8,648 nucleotides of DNA from assembly GCA_002412495.1 (NCBI GenBank), contig DHVE01000011.1, positions 1 to 8,648 on the forward strand, written 5' to 3'. A program made the position numbers and the translations under genes. The DNA is from Betaproteobacteria bacterium UBA5216. Lineage in GTDB: Bacteria > Pseudomonadota > Gammaproteobacteria > Burkholderiales > SG8-41. Positions within the stretch are counted from its first letter, which is position 1, and the number at the start of each line of letters is the position of its first letter. The notes under the pieces were generated by a model. That model was not told the DNA's origin. It worked only from the letters and a program-made list of their open reading frames with translations, and did not search any database. Of this stretch, positions 1 to 6,000 are shown one piece after another.

Positions 1-209
1 CGCCCGCGGGCACGCCCGCGGCGGTCATCAACAAGATCAATGGCGAGATGGTGAAAATGATCGCCGATCCGCCCTTTGCGCAGCGCCTGCTCGATATGGG
101 TTCCGAGCCGCTGTCGAGCACGCCGGCGGGACTGGCCGAACACATGCGCAAGGAGTCCGATCGCTGGGCGCGCGTCATCAAATCGGCAGGCATCAAGATT
201 GAACGCTGA
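1..209 (+). CDS. Bug/TctC-family periplasmic solute receptor, C-terminal fragment
   Basis: Only the last 68 codons (3-206) and the TGA at 207-209 are present; the gene begins upstream of the window. The fragment starts at Pro-Ala-Gly-Thr-Pro-Ala-Ala, the conserved segment that opens the last helical part of Bug receptors, and ends in SAGIKIER. Bug proteins are periplasmic binding proteins, related to the TctC receptor of tripartite tricarboxylate transporters, which usually bind carboxylates or small polar organics. By hand alignment 51 of 68 residues match the C-terminus of the next gene, so the two are recent tandem paralogs. The stop is followed after 19 nt by the next start, which suggests one transcript. 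Ligand unknown. The family assignment is firm because the neighbouring full-length copy is clearly a Bug protein. Confidence 0.88.
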   Translation, partial: PAGTPAAVINKINGEMVKMIADPPFAQRLLDMGSEPLSSTPAGLAEHMRKESDRWARVIKSAGIKIER

Positions 210-216
210 GGCTCGC

Positions 217-224
217 GGGGGAGG
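217..224 (+). promoter_or_regulatory. Shine-Dalgarno that fixes the start of the second Bug gene
   Basis: GGGGGAGG lies 4 nt before the ATG at 229. It supports this start over an in-frame ATG at 76, which would lie inside the preceding gene and would bury the signal peptide behind about 51 arginine-rich residues. Confidence 0.75.
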
Positions 225-228
225 CCTG

Positions 229-1203
229 ATGTATCGCAACGTATCGACACTTGTTGTCGCGGCACTGGGGTGCGCCGGGTTCATCACCACCGTGGCCCGC
301 GCGCAAAATTACCCCGACCGCCCCGTGCGTATTCTCGTCGCCGGCCCGCCGGGCAGCTCGAACGATATTACGGTGCGCGCGATGGCGCAGCGTTTTACCC
401 AGGCGTGGGGGCAGCAAATGGTGCTCGACAACCGGCCGGGCGGTGCGGGCATACTGGCACACGAGATCACGGTGCGCGCCAATCCCGACGGCTACACGCT
501 GCTTTTTTCGTCGTCGTCCGGGCTGGTGTTGAATCCGCTGCTGTTCAAAATGCCCTACGACCCGTTTCGCGATCTGGCGCCGGTTTCACTGGGCTCGATC
601 AATCCGCAGTTGCTGTTTGCCAACCCCAGTTTGGCCGCGAAATCGGTGCCGGAGTTGATTGCGCTCGCCAAGGCCAAGCCCGGCACCTTGAACTGCGCGT
701 CGGCGGGCAACGGCACGCCGAATCATCTGGGCTGCGAGTTGCTCAAATCGCTGGGTAATATTAATTTTGTGCATGTGCCCTATAAAGGCTCGGGGCCGGG
801 CGTGGTGGATGTGGTGGCTGGTCAGGCGCATTTCATGTTCGCCAGCATTCCGCAGGTGCTGCCGCTGGTGCGCACCGGCAAGCTGCGCGCGCTGGGCGTC
901 GGCAGCCTCAAGCGCACGTCCGTCGCGCCCGAGGTGGCCGCGATTGCCGAAACGCTGCCGGGCTTCGAATACGAAAACTGGTACGCGATGCTTGCGCCCG
1001 CGGGCACGCCCGCGGCGATCATCAACAAAATCAATGCCGAGATGGTCAAAATGATCGACGATCCGTCATTTACGCGCCGCTTGCAGGAGCTGGGCTCCGA
1101 GCCACGATCCAGCACGCCAGCTGGGCTGACGGCGCACATGCGCAAAGAGTGGGACCGCTGGAGCAAGGTAATTAAAACGGCGGGCATCAAAGTGGAGCGA
1201 TAA
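229..1203 (+). CDS. Bug/TctC-family periplasmic solute receptor
   Basis: The product has 324 residues, normal for the family. It has a Sec signal peptide: MYRN, then a hydrophobic stretch, with likely cleavage after Ala-Arg-Ala25 to leave mature QNYPDRPVRILVAGPPG. Lobe-hinge and ligand-side motifs of Bug proteins follow: DNRPGGAG, NPDGYTLLF, a YDPFRDLAPVS segment, GTPNHLGCELL, HVPYKGSGPGVVDVVAGQ, AETLPGFE and PAGTPAA near the C-terminus. It should bind a small organic solute in the periplasm, perhaps a carboxylate. The ligand-loop sequence is PPGSSND instead of the usual PPGGxxD, so specificity may differ. No tctA or tctB membrane genes are in the window, so it may be an orphan receptor working with distant permease genes, as is common in Burkholderiales. 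The start at 229 is chosen from the strong Shine-Dalgarno sequence and the signal peptide. It lies 19 nt after the upstream paralog and 1 nt before the downstream gene. Confidence 0.93.
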   Translation: MYRNVSTLVVAALGCAGFITTVARAQNYPDRPVRILVAGPPGSSNDITVRAMAQRFTQAWGQQMVLDNRPGGAGILAHEITVRANPDGYTLLFSSSSGLVLNPLLFKMPYDPFRDLAPVSLGSINPQLLFANPSLAAKSVPELIALAKAKPGTLNCASAGNGTPNHLGCELLKSLGNINFVHVPYKGSGPGVVDVVAGQAHFMFASIPQVLPLVRTGKLRALGVGSLKRTSVAPEVAAIAETLPGFEYENWYAMLAPAGTPAAIINKINAEMVKMIDDPSFTRRLQELGSEPRSSTPAGLTAHMRKEWDRWSKVIKTAGIKVER

Positions 1204-1204
1204 C

Positions 1205-2200
1205 ATGAGTAAACACAGATCGATCAAACGGTTTTTTGCAGGGGCAGTCGCCGCCAGCTCGGCGCTACTGTTTTCAGCGCCGTGGTTCCCCGCGTCGGTC
1301 GCAGCGCAACCCTACCCCAGCAAACCCATACGGATGGTGGTGCCCTTCCCGCCCGGCGGCAGCCCCGACATTGTCGGGCGGCTGATTTCGGCCAAGCTCG
1401 CCGAGCGACTGAACGCGCAGGTGGTGGTGGATAACCGCGGCGGCGCGGGCGGCATTATCGGCAGCGAGATCGTGGCGCGCGCCGTCCCCGACGGTTACAC
1501 GCTGATGTTTATTTCAACGCCGCATGCGGTGCTGCCCGCGCTGCAAAAAATGCCCTTCGATACCGTGAAAGCCTTCGCCGCCATCGCGCGCATCGGCACT
1601 TCGCCCAACGCGCTGGTGGTCAACAACAACGTCCCGTCGCGTTCGGTGAAGGAATTCATCGCCTTTGCCCATCAGAAGCCGAAACAAATTAATTTCGGCG
1701 CGGCAGGTGTGGGCACGTCCACGCATCTGGCTTCGGAGCTGTTCAAGCTGATGGCCAATATCGATGGCGTCATTGTGCAATATCGCGGCGGCGGCCCGGC
1801 TGTGATGGCGGTGATCGGCGGCGAGAGCCAGGCGCTGTTCGGCACGCTGGTGCAAAATCTGCCGCACGTGCGCGCGGGTAACCTGCGCCTGCTGGGCGTG
1901 GGCAGCCCCAAGCGCAATCCGCAGGTACCCGACATCCCCACCGTCGCCGAAACGCTGCCAGGATTTGAATCCGTGCAATGGTGGGGCATGTTCTCGCCCG
2001 CCGGCACGCCAGCCGCCATTGTCGAACGTTTGAGCGCGGAGGTGAAAACCCTGCTCGGCGCGGAGGACGTGCGCAAGCGCCTGACACAGGAAGGCGCCGA
2101 CATCGATTACCAATCGCCGGCCGAGTACCACCGGTTTGTGGTGGAAGAAATTACGCGATGGACCGGCGTGGTGAAGAAGGCGAAGGTTAAGGTGGAGTGA
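1205..2200 (+). CDS. Bug/TctC-family periplasmic solute receptor
   Basis: The product has 331 residues. A long n-region (MSKHRSIKRF) and hydrophobic core are followed by a probable cleavage after Val-Ala-Ala34, giving mature QPYPSKPIRMVVPFPPGG. The Bug signature PFPPGGSPDIVGR is at about residues 47-59, followed by DNRGGAGG, VPDGYTLMF, GTSTHLASELF, VQYRGGGPAVMAVIGGE, AETLPGFE and PAGTPAAI. It is a periplasmic ligand-binding receptor of the TctC class; the ligand is not readable. Its ATG is 1 nt after the TAA of the preceding gene, and its GGAG Shine-Dalgarno (1194-1197) lies inside that gene, so the two are almost certainly cotranscribed and translationally linked. It is clearly more divergent from the first two receptors than they are from each other. 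The coding run ends here, facing the convergent minus-strand genes. Confidence 0.94.
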   Translation: MSKHRSIKRFFAGAVAASSALLFSAPWFPASVAAQPYPSKPIRMVVPFPPGGSPDIVGRLISAKLAERLNAQVVVDNRGGAGGIIGSEIVARAVPDGYTLMFISTPHAVLPALQKMPFDTVKAFAAIARIGTSPNALVVNNNVPSRSVKEFIAFAHQKPKQINFGAAGVGTSTHLASELFKLMANIDGVIVQYRGGGPAVMAVIGGESQALFGTLVQNLPHVRAGNLRLLGVGSPKRNPQVPDIPTVAETLPGFESVQWWGMFSPAGTPAAIVERLSAEVKTLLGAEDVRKRLTQEGADIDYQSPAEYHRFVVEEITRWTGVVKKAKVKVE

Positions 2201-2286
2201 TCGTGGGATTGTAGTTGTGTGAAGTTTGTCGAACTGCCGGCCCTACCCGAGCGACTTCAAGGCAACCCTCGATATACAACAATACT

Positions 2287-2366
2287 GTCGTCCCCGCGAA
2301 GGCGGGGACCCATAACACATTCACCTCTTCTGACTCGCTATGGATTTCCGTCTTCGTAGGAGCGAC
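2287..2366. repeat. Inverted pair of REP-like repeats (REP doublet)
   Basis: The left copy (2287-2314) contains a perfect 8-bp stem GTCCCCGC/GCGGGGAC with loop GAAG (2290-2309). The right copy (2339-2366) is its degenerate reverse complement; 20 of 28 positions match by hand. They are spaced by 24 nt, so the whole unit can fold into two small hairpins or one long one. The core and the flanking ACCCATA/TATGGAT are typical of the REP-like repeats found in many betaproteobacteria. The location between two convergent gene runs is also typical. It could act as a transcription boundary or mRNA stabiliser, but no T-run follows either stem, so it is not called as an intrinsic terminator. Confidence 0.75.
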
Positions 2367-2387
2367 GGGAATTTCGATATTAGCTCG

Positions 2388-2843
2388 TCACACAACCGGG
2401 TTATTGATGACATACCGCAAAAACCCGCTATGCGGCGTGTACTTGTCATACAAGCCGCGCGCGCGGTAGTTGTTTTCCTTCGTGTTCCAGTAAAGCCGCG
2501 ACCAGCCCTGCGTTTTCATCTCGGCCACCAGCCAGTCGATCAACTGTTTGCCCACGCCCACGGCGCGGCACGCCGGATCGACAAACAGATCTTCGAGATA
2601 ACACACCGGCGTCAGCGTCCAGGTGTTTTCATGCAGGATGTAATTGCAGATGCCGATCACCTGTCCGCCAGCATCCACCGCGACAATGGCATGCACCGGC
2701 GATGCGCCATCCATAATGCGTTGCCAGGTGTATTGCGTCACCGGCTCTGACAAATCGCGTTCGTAAAAACGGCAGTAGCCGTCCCACAGCACGCGCCAGC
2801 GCGCTTCATCACGGGCTTCGATTTTTCGGATGGTGACCGACAT
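2388..2843 (-). CDS. GNAT-family N-acetyltransferase
   Basis: The product has 151 residues, a usual length for a single GNAT domain. The acetyl-CoA pyrophosphate-binding motif A is at residues 82-102, with strand YLEDLFVDP followed by R93-A-V-G-V-G98-K-Q, matching the R/QxxGxG/A signature. The motif B segment WNTKENNYRARGLYDKY (119-135) holds the usual Asn and Tyr residues, Tyr132 being the likely general acid by family analogy. It transfers an acetyl group from acetyl-CoA to an amine in the cytoplasm; the substrate cannot be inferred. The ATG at 2843 is preceded by AAGGGAG (2852-2858) at good spacing. It is the last gene of the minus-strand run, 47 nt after the MFS stop, so it may be cotranscribed, although it has no obvious functional link to the other genes. 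Confidence 0.93.
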   Translation of the reverse strand: MSVTIRKIEARDEARWRVLWDGYCRFYERDLSEPVTQYTWQRIMDGASPVHAIVAVDAGGQVIGICNYILHENTWTLTPVCYLEDLFVDPACRAVGVGKQLIDWLVAEMKTQGWSRLYWNTKENNYRARGLYDKYTPHSGFLRYVINNPVV

Positions 2844-2890
2844 TGGCTGATCTCCCTTTGATGATTTCAGATGCCGCGCCGTTTAATGCG

Positions 2891-4162
2891 TCAGTGTGTG
2901 GCCGCATCCCGATTGGCCGGCGCGTCCGCGTGCCAGAGATGTGCGCGCCAGCGCAGCGCGATGAGTATTGTTCCCATGATGCCTGTCGTCGCGTAGAGAT
3001 GCACCATGGCCTTGTAACCGAAATGACTGATCAGCGGCCCGGCCAGCATCAGCCCCACGGGCAGGCTGTAGATCATCAGCATGCGCAGGCCCATCACACG
3101 GCTGCGCAACGCGCTGTCGCTTGCGCGCAGCAGCATCGCCGACATCGACACCGTGCCGAGGCTTTGCGCGCAGCCGACCAGCACCAGCGCCACGCAGCCT
3201 GTCACCAGCGTGGGCATGTTGGCGAACACAGCCACCAACGCGTGCCACGCGCCACAAAACACAATCATGCAGCGCGCCGGCGGCACGCCATGGCCGATGC
3301 GGCTTAACAGGATGGAGCCCGCCAGCGCCCCCACCGCAAAGCTCGCCGCGAGATAACCCAGCGCGGTCTGCCCCGCGTGAAACACCTCCTTGGCCGCGTA
3401 CGGCAGCAGACCGTGCGTCACCGGAAACGCCGTCAGGTTGATCAGGATCGCGAGACACATCGCCCCCAGTATCGCGGGGGTGCGCCACGTGTAGGCGACC
3501 CCTTCTCGCAAATCCGCCAGCACCGACGGACGCGCGGTCGCGTCGGCCGCCGCCGTATTTACACCATGGCGCACGCCGGCCACCCGGGTGGTGAGCGCGA
3601 GGCTCACGGCATACAGACACACGATCGCGCCATACACCGCCCCCATGCCGAACGCGGCCACCATGCCCGCGCCGGTGAGCGCGCCCATCACGCGCGCCGA
3701 ATCCTGCGTGGTGCGGGACACGCTCGCCGCCACCATCAGGGTGTTGGCCGGCATGGTCTCGCCGATCAGGGCGTAGCGCATCACCAGATCGGAGGGGCGC
3801 ACCATGCCCAGCAACGCCGAGGCAATAAACACATACAGCGGCGACAACTGACCGGCCAGCACCAGCGTCAGCATTGCCGCCGACAGCAGGGCATACACCG
3901 CGCGCATGCCGCACAACAAACGCTTGGTGCCAAGGCGATTGCCCATCACGCCGAACATCGGCGACAGCAGCGTGCCGAAATACTGCATCGAGGCAAACAG
4001 CGTCAGCAGCGTGACCGATTGCGTCTCGACCAGGATGTACCAGCCGAGCACGATGTTTTCCATTTCGTAGGCCCACGACATCGCCAGATCGGCGGGCCAC
4101 TGAAAGCGGAAACTGCGAACGCGAAAAGGCGCGAGCGAAGAGCGCTCCGGAATTTCGCTCAA
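2891..4162 (-). CDS. MFS transporter, MFS_3/EntS-like efflux type
   Basis: The product has 423 residues and about 12 hydrophobic segments, beginning with residues about 24-45 and 50-72 and ending around 393-405. The MFS motif A variant GVMGNRLGTKRLL (71-83) lies between the second and third segments. A related R-S-R-V-M-G-L sequence (354-360) precedes the eleventh. The opening, APFRVRSFRFQWPADLAMSW, resembles the start of MFS_3 exporters such as the enterobactin exporter EntS. It is an inner-membrane secondary transporter, probably proton-driven export; the substrate is unknown. The start is TTG at 4162. An in-frame TAG lies 9 codons upstream with no ATG or GTG between, and the first in-frame ATG (codon 28) would cut into the first membrane helix. 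The Shine-Dalgarno sequence is weak. It follows the cupin gene by 24 nt in the same run. The antisense strand carries long open frames that are GC-rich shadows. Confidence 0.9.
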   Translation of the reverse strand: MSEIPERSSLAPFRVRSFRFQWPADLAMSWAYEMENIVLGWYILVETQSVTLLTLFASMQYFGTLLSPMFGVMGNRLGTKRLLCGMRAVYALLSAAMLTLVLAGQLSPLYVFIASALLGMVRPSDLVMRYALIGETMPANTLMVAASVSRTTQDSARVMGALTGAGMVAAFGMGAVYGAIVCLYAVSLALTTRVAGVRHGVNTAAADATARPSVLADLREGVAYTWRTPAILGAMCLAILINLTAFPVTHGLLPYAAKEVFHAGQTALGYLAASFAVGALAGSILLSRIGHGVPPARCMIVFCGAWHALVAVFANMPTLVTGCVALVLVGCAQSLGTVSMSAMLLRASDSALRSRVMGLRMLMIYSLPVGLMLAGPLISHFGYKAMVHLYATTGIMGTILIALRWRAHLWHADAPANRDAATH

Positions 4163-4186
4163 GAGACTATGCCGCTCACGCGAGAC

Positions 4187-4666
4187 CTATTTTTTTTCGG
4201 GCACGGTCGCGGGCTTGGTCGGATCGGACACCTGAATCACCAGGTACTTCACCGGCTGCGTGGTGCTGCCGTTGCGCGACACGGCATGCAGCGCATTGGG
4301 CGGCTCATAAAAAACTTCGCCAGGTCCGAGGCGCCGCACGGGGCCATCATCGACTTTCACCTCGTAGGTGCCTTCCAGAACATAACCGAAGGTGTGGCTG
4401 CCCGGGTGCCGGTGCGCGTCGCTGCCGTTGCCCGGATCGCGTTCGGTGCGGCGCAGGGTCACCACGCGCCCCATCACATCATTCATGGTGGTTTTGAACA
4501 AATCAATCTGCTTCACACCGGTGTTGGCCGGCGCGGCGGTCTGCGCGTGGGCCGCCCCGGGTGTCAGCATCTGCGGCCAACCTGTCAACGAAACATAGGT
4601 AACGCACGACGCAATGGCCGCCGTCGCGCAACCCAGCACGGCATGGGAAATAACGTTTTTTTTCAT
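4187..4666 (-). CDS. Exported single-domain cupin protein
   Basis: The product has 159 residues. The N-terminus (MKKNVIS, then a hydrophobic stretch) is an export signal with a likely signal peptidase I site after Ala-His-Ala41. An Ile-Ala-Ser-Cys21 sequence inside it resembles a lipobox, so a lipoprotein is possible but less likely. The cupin_2 domain spans about 60-147. Motif 1 has metal ligands His85 and His87 and continues PGSHTFGYVLEG; the usual Glu is replaced by Thr92 or shifted to His91. Motif 2 is G116-EVFYEPPNALH127-AVSRN132. It probably binds a metal in the periplasm. It could act as an isomerase, a dioxygenase-like enzyme or a ligand sensor; the sequence does not decide this. It has a strong Shine-Dalgarno sequence. 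It sits 45 nt after the enolase-superfamily gene, suggesting a shared pathway role. Confidence 0.88.
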   Translation of the reverse strand: MKKNVISHAVLGCATAAIASCVTYVSLTGWPQMLTPGAAHAQTAAPANTGVKQIDLFKTTMNDVMGRVVTLRRTERDPGNGSDAHRHPGSHTFGYVLEGTYEVKVDDGPVRRLGPGEVFYEPPNALHAVSRNGSTTQPVKYLVIQVSDPTKPATVPEKK

Positions 4667-4674
4667 AACGGTTT

Positions 4675-4679
4675 CTCCT
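4675..4679 (-). promoter_or_regulatory. Shine-Dalgarno of the cupin gene
   Basis: Minus-strand AGGAG lies 8 nt before the ATG at 4666. It is one of the best ribosome-binding sites in the window, in contrast to the enolase-superfamily gene just upstream. Confidence 0.7.
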
Positions 4680-4698
4680 GAAGTGAACGATTCGATCG

Positions 4699-4715
4699 GT
4701 AAGGCAGTGCCTTAC
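4699..4715. repeat. 17-nt perfect palindrome across the enolase-family stop codon
   Basis: GTAAGGCA and TGCCTTAC are exact reverse complements around a single central base. The right arm contains the TAA stop (4712-4714) of the upstream gene. In the minus-strand RNA it can form a 6-bp stem (GUAAGG/CCUUAC) with a 5-nt loop. No T-run follows, so it is not a clear terminator. It may be an intercistronic hairpin or an operator-like site. Confidence 0.55.
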
Positions 4716-5884
4716 ACCTTGATGACTTCGTGCAGCAAGGTGTGCTTCTTCAGCGCCGCCTCATCGACGGTGATGCCGAGTCCGGGGCCCATCGGCACGG
4801 TAACGTGGCCGTCTTTCACCACAAAATCCGTCAGCGGCACGATCGGATCGGGGCCGATGGTGTTCAGGCCAAACACAAATTCCGCCGCGCCCATCATGCG
4901 TTTGGCCGGAAAGCTCGCATAAAATTGCGCCGACGCCGCCGCCTCAAGCTGGCATTGCACCGCGAGACCGCCGCAATTCAACTGGATGTTGGCGGCCTCG
5001 GCCACCGCGGCAATTTTTTTAGCGGGCGTGAAACCACCGATCTTGTAGAGCTTGATACAGAAGGCGTCCACCGCGCGCGCTTCGGCAAGCGCAAACGCAT
5101 CCTGCACCGTGAACAGCGATTCGTCGGCCATCATCGGCACGCCCATCGCCTGCCGGCGAATTTCGGCCATGCCCGCGAGATCACGCCGGTCGGTCGGCTG
5201 CTCGATGTAGCCCAGTCCGTATTCGCGCAGCGCATGCACCGCGCTCAATGAATCGGCCACGCTCCAGCCGGTGTTGGGGTCCACGCCGATGACCACGTCG
5301 TCGCCCACGGCCTTGCGCACCGCCGCGAAGTGCTTCACGTCCTGCCGCCAGCCGCGCCGGTCGGCGGCCTTGATGCACAGCACCTTAATGCCGAATTCGT
5401 GCACCGCGCGCACGGCTTCATTGACGATGGTCTGCACATCGTTCGCGAGACTCACCGACCACTCCAGCGGGATGCGCGGCTGGCTCGCGCCGCCGATCAG
5501 CCGGTGAATCGGCACATTAAGCGCCTTGCCCACCGCGTCATGCAGCGCGATGTCGAGCGCCGCACGCGCGCAGGGGTTGCCCGCGAGCCGCAGATCAAAC
5601 ATTTCGTTGGCCGATGCAATATCGAAAATCGATTTACCGATCAGGTTTTTGCCGTAAATTTCCCGGATGGCGGCCACCATGCCCTGCGTGGTGTCTGCGA
5701 GGAAATGCCCCGGCGTAATCGGGCGTATCTGCCCGAAGCCCACCACGCCATCGGCGAACACTTTCACCAACACCGGCTTGCCGAGTATTTGATTGGACGG
5801 CCCCGTGTCGTACGAGCCGCTGGAAAAAATGCGCTGCACACGCACCGGCAATTCGGTGACGTAAATTTCTATGCGATCTATCAT
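4712..5884 (-). CDS. Enolase-superfamily enzyme, muconate-cycloisomerase-like (MR/MLE family)
   Basis: The product has 390 residues, usual for the family. It has an N-terminal capping domain (about 1-130) and a TIM barrel. Residues visible in order: Cys170-Ile-Lys172 at the end of the second barrel strand, metal ligands Asp202 (VDPNTGW), Glu228 (YIEQP) and Asp254 (ADES), and Lys278 in FCIKLYKIGG. A CGGLAVQCQLE segment follows and the protein ends PGLGITVDE. These enzymes abstract the proton alpha to a carboxylate with Mg2+ help and catalyse cycloisomerisation, racemisation, epimerisation or dehydration in the cytoplasm. Most MLE-type members carry KxK; here the first Lys is Cys170 while the likely catalytic base Lys172 remains. 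This suggests a non-standard reaction or specificity. No His corresponding to the mandelate racemase base is seen. The ATG at 5884 fits the family's N-terminus but has no Shine-Dalgarno sequence. It lies 98 nt after the selenoprotein gene. Confidence 0.92.
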   Translation of the reverse strand: MIDRIEIYVTELPVRVQRIFSSGSYDTGPSNQILGKPVLVKVFADGVVGFGQIRPITPGHFLADTTQGMVAAIREIYGKNLIGKSIFDIASANEMFDLRLAGNPCARAALDIALHDAVGKALNVPIHRLIGGASQPRIPLEWSVSLANDVQTIVNEAVRAVHEFGIKVLCIKAADRRGWRQDVKHFAAVRKAVGDDVVIGVDPNTGWSVADSLSAVHALREYGLGYIEQPTDRRDLAGMAEIRRQAMGVPMMADESLFTVQDAFALAEARAVDAFCIKLYKIGGFTPAKKIAAVAEAANIQLNCGGLAVQCQLEAAASAQFYASFPAKRMMGAAEFVFGLNTIGPDPIVPLTDFVVKDGHVTVPMGPGLGITVDEAALKKHTLLHEVIKV

Positions 5885-5891
5885 GATTGTA

Positions 5892-5919
5892 AGTATATGT
5901 TTTTAAACGATTTTTAAAC
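5892..5919 (-). promoter_or_regulatory. AT-rich putative promoter with phased 9-nt direct repeats
   Basis: On the plus strand TTTTTAAAC occurs at 5900-5908 and again at 5911-5919, a period of 11 nt or about one helical turn. On the minus strand TATACT (5897-5892) resembles a -10 box and lies only 8 nt before the enolase-family ATG; the matching -35 region is weak. If the box is used, the transcript would be nearly leaderless, which fits the missing Shine-Dalgarno sequence. Read by eye only. Confidence 0.3.
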
Positions 5920-5934
5920 ATCAAACCATTTGAA

Positions 5935-6000
5935 GCAGATTAACGCGGATTTACACAGATTTTATCTTTGAGCTTTCTGCGTTCATCTGCGTAAATCTGC
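5935..6000. repeat. Inverted repeat built of about 10-nt GCAGATTTAC-type units
   Basis: The left arm (5935-5960) contains three successive units, GCAGATTAAC, GCGGATTTAC and ACAGAT. The right arm (5974-6000), read on the minus strand, gives GCAGATTTAC, GCAGATGAAC and GCAGAAA. By hand the arms match at 20 of 26 positions and are separated by 13 nt. Short AT-containing tandem units of this kind are scattered between genes in many bacterial genomes. The right arm runs into the 3' end of the selenoprotein gene and encodes its last residues and stop. Confidence 0.65.

Noticed and set aside
76..228. Upstream ATG start for the second Bug gene
   Set aside because: It would overlap the first gene in another frame and hide the signal peptide; the Shine-Dalgarno sequence at 217-224 supports 229.
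997..1015. GCCCGCGGGC palindrome
   Set aside because: It is in coding sequence for the conserved Pro-Ala-Gly-Thr-Pro-Ala-Ala segment, recurs in the tandem paralog, and is explained by codon choice.
2287..2366. Intrinsic terminator for the Bug genes or GNAT gene
   Set aside because: Strong GC stems are present but no T-run follows on either strand.
2215..2469. Plus-strand 84-residue open frame
   Set aside because: It runs through the REP-like doublet and gives the VVPAKAGTH-type peptide known from false ORFs; it also overlaps the GNAT gene antisense.
2883..4100. Minus-strand 405-residue open frame
   Set aside because: Shadow of the MFS gene in another frame, with Arg/Gly/His-rich sequence and no membrane segments.
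3377..4681. Plus-strand 434-residue open frame
   Set aside because: Extremely rich in His, Arg and Gln with no domain pattern; it is antisense to the MFS and cupin genes, both of which show clear family motifs.
5935..6000. CRISPR-like array
   Set aside because: The units are only about 10 nt with no spacers and are arranged as an inverted pair.
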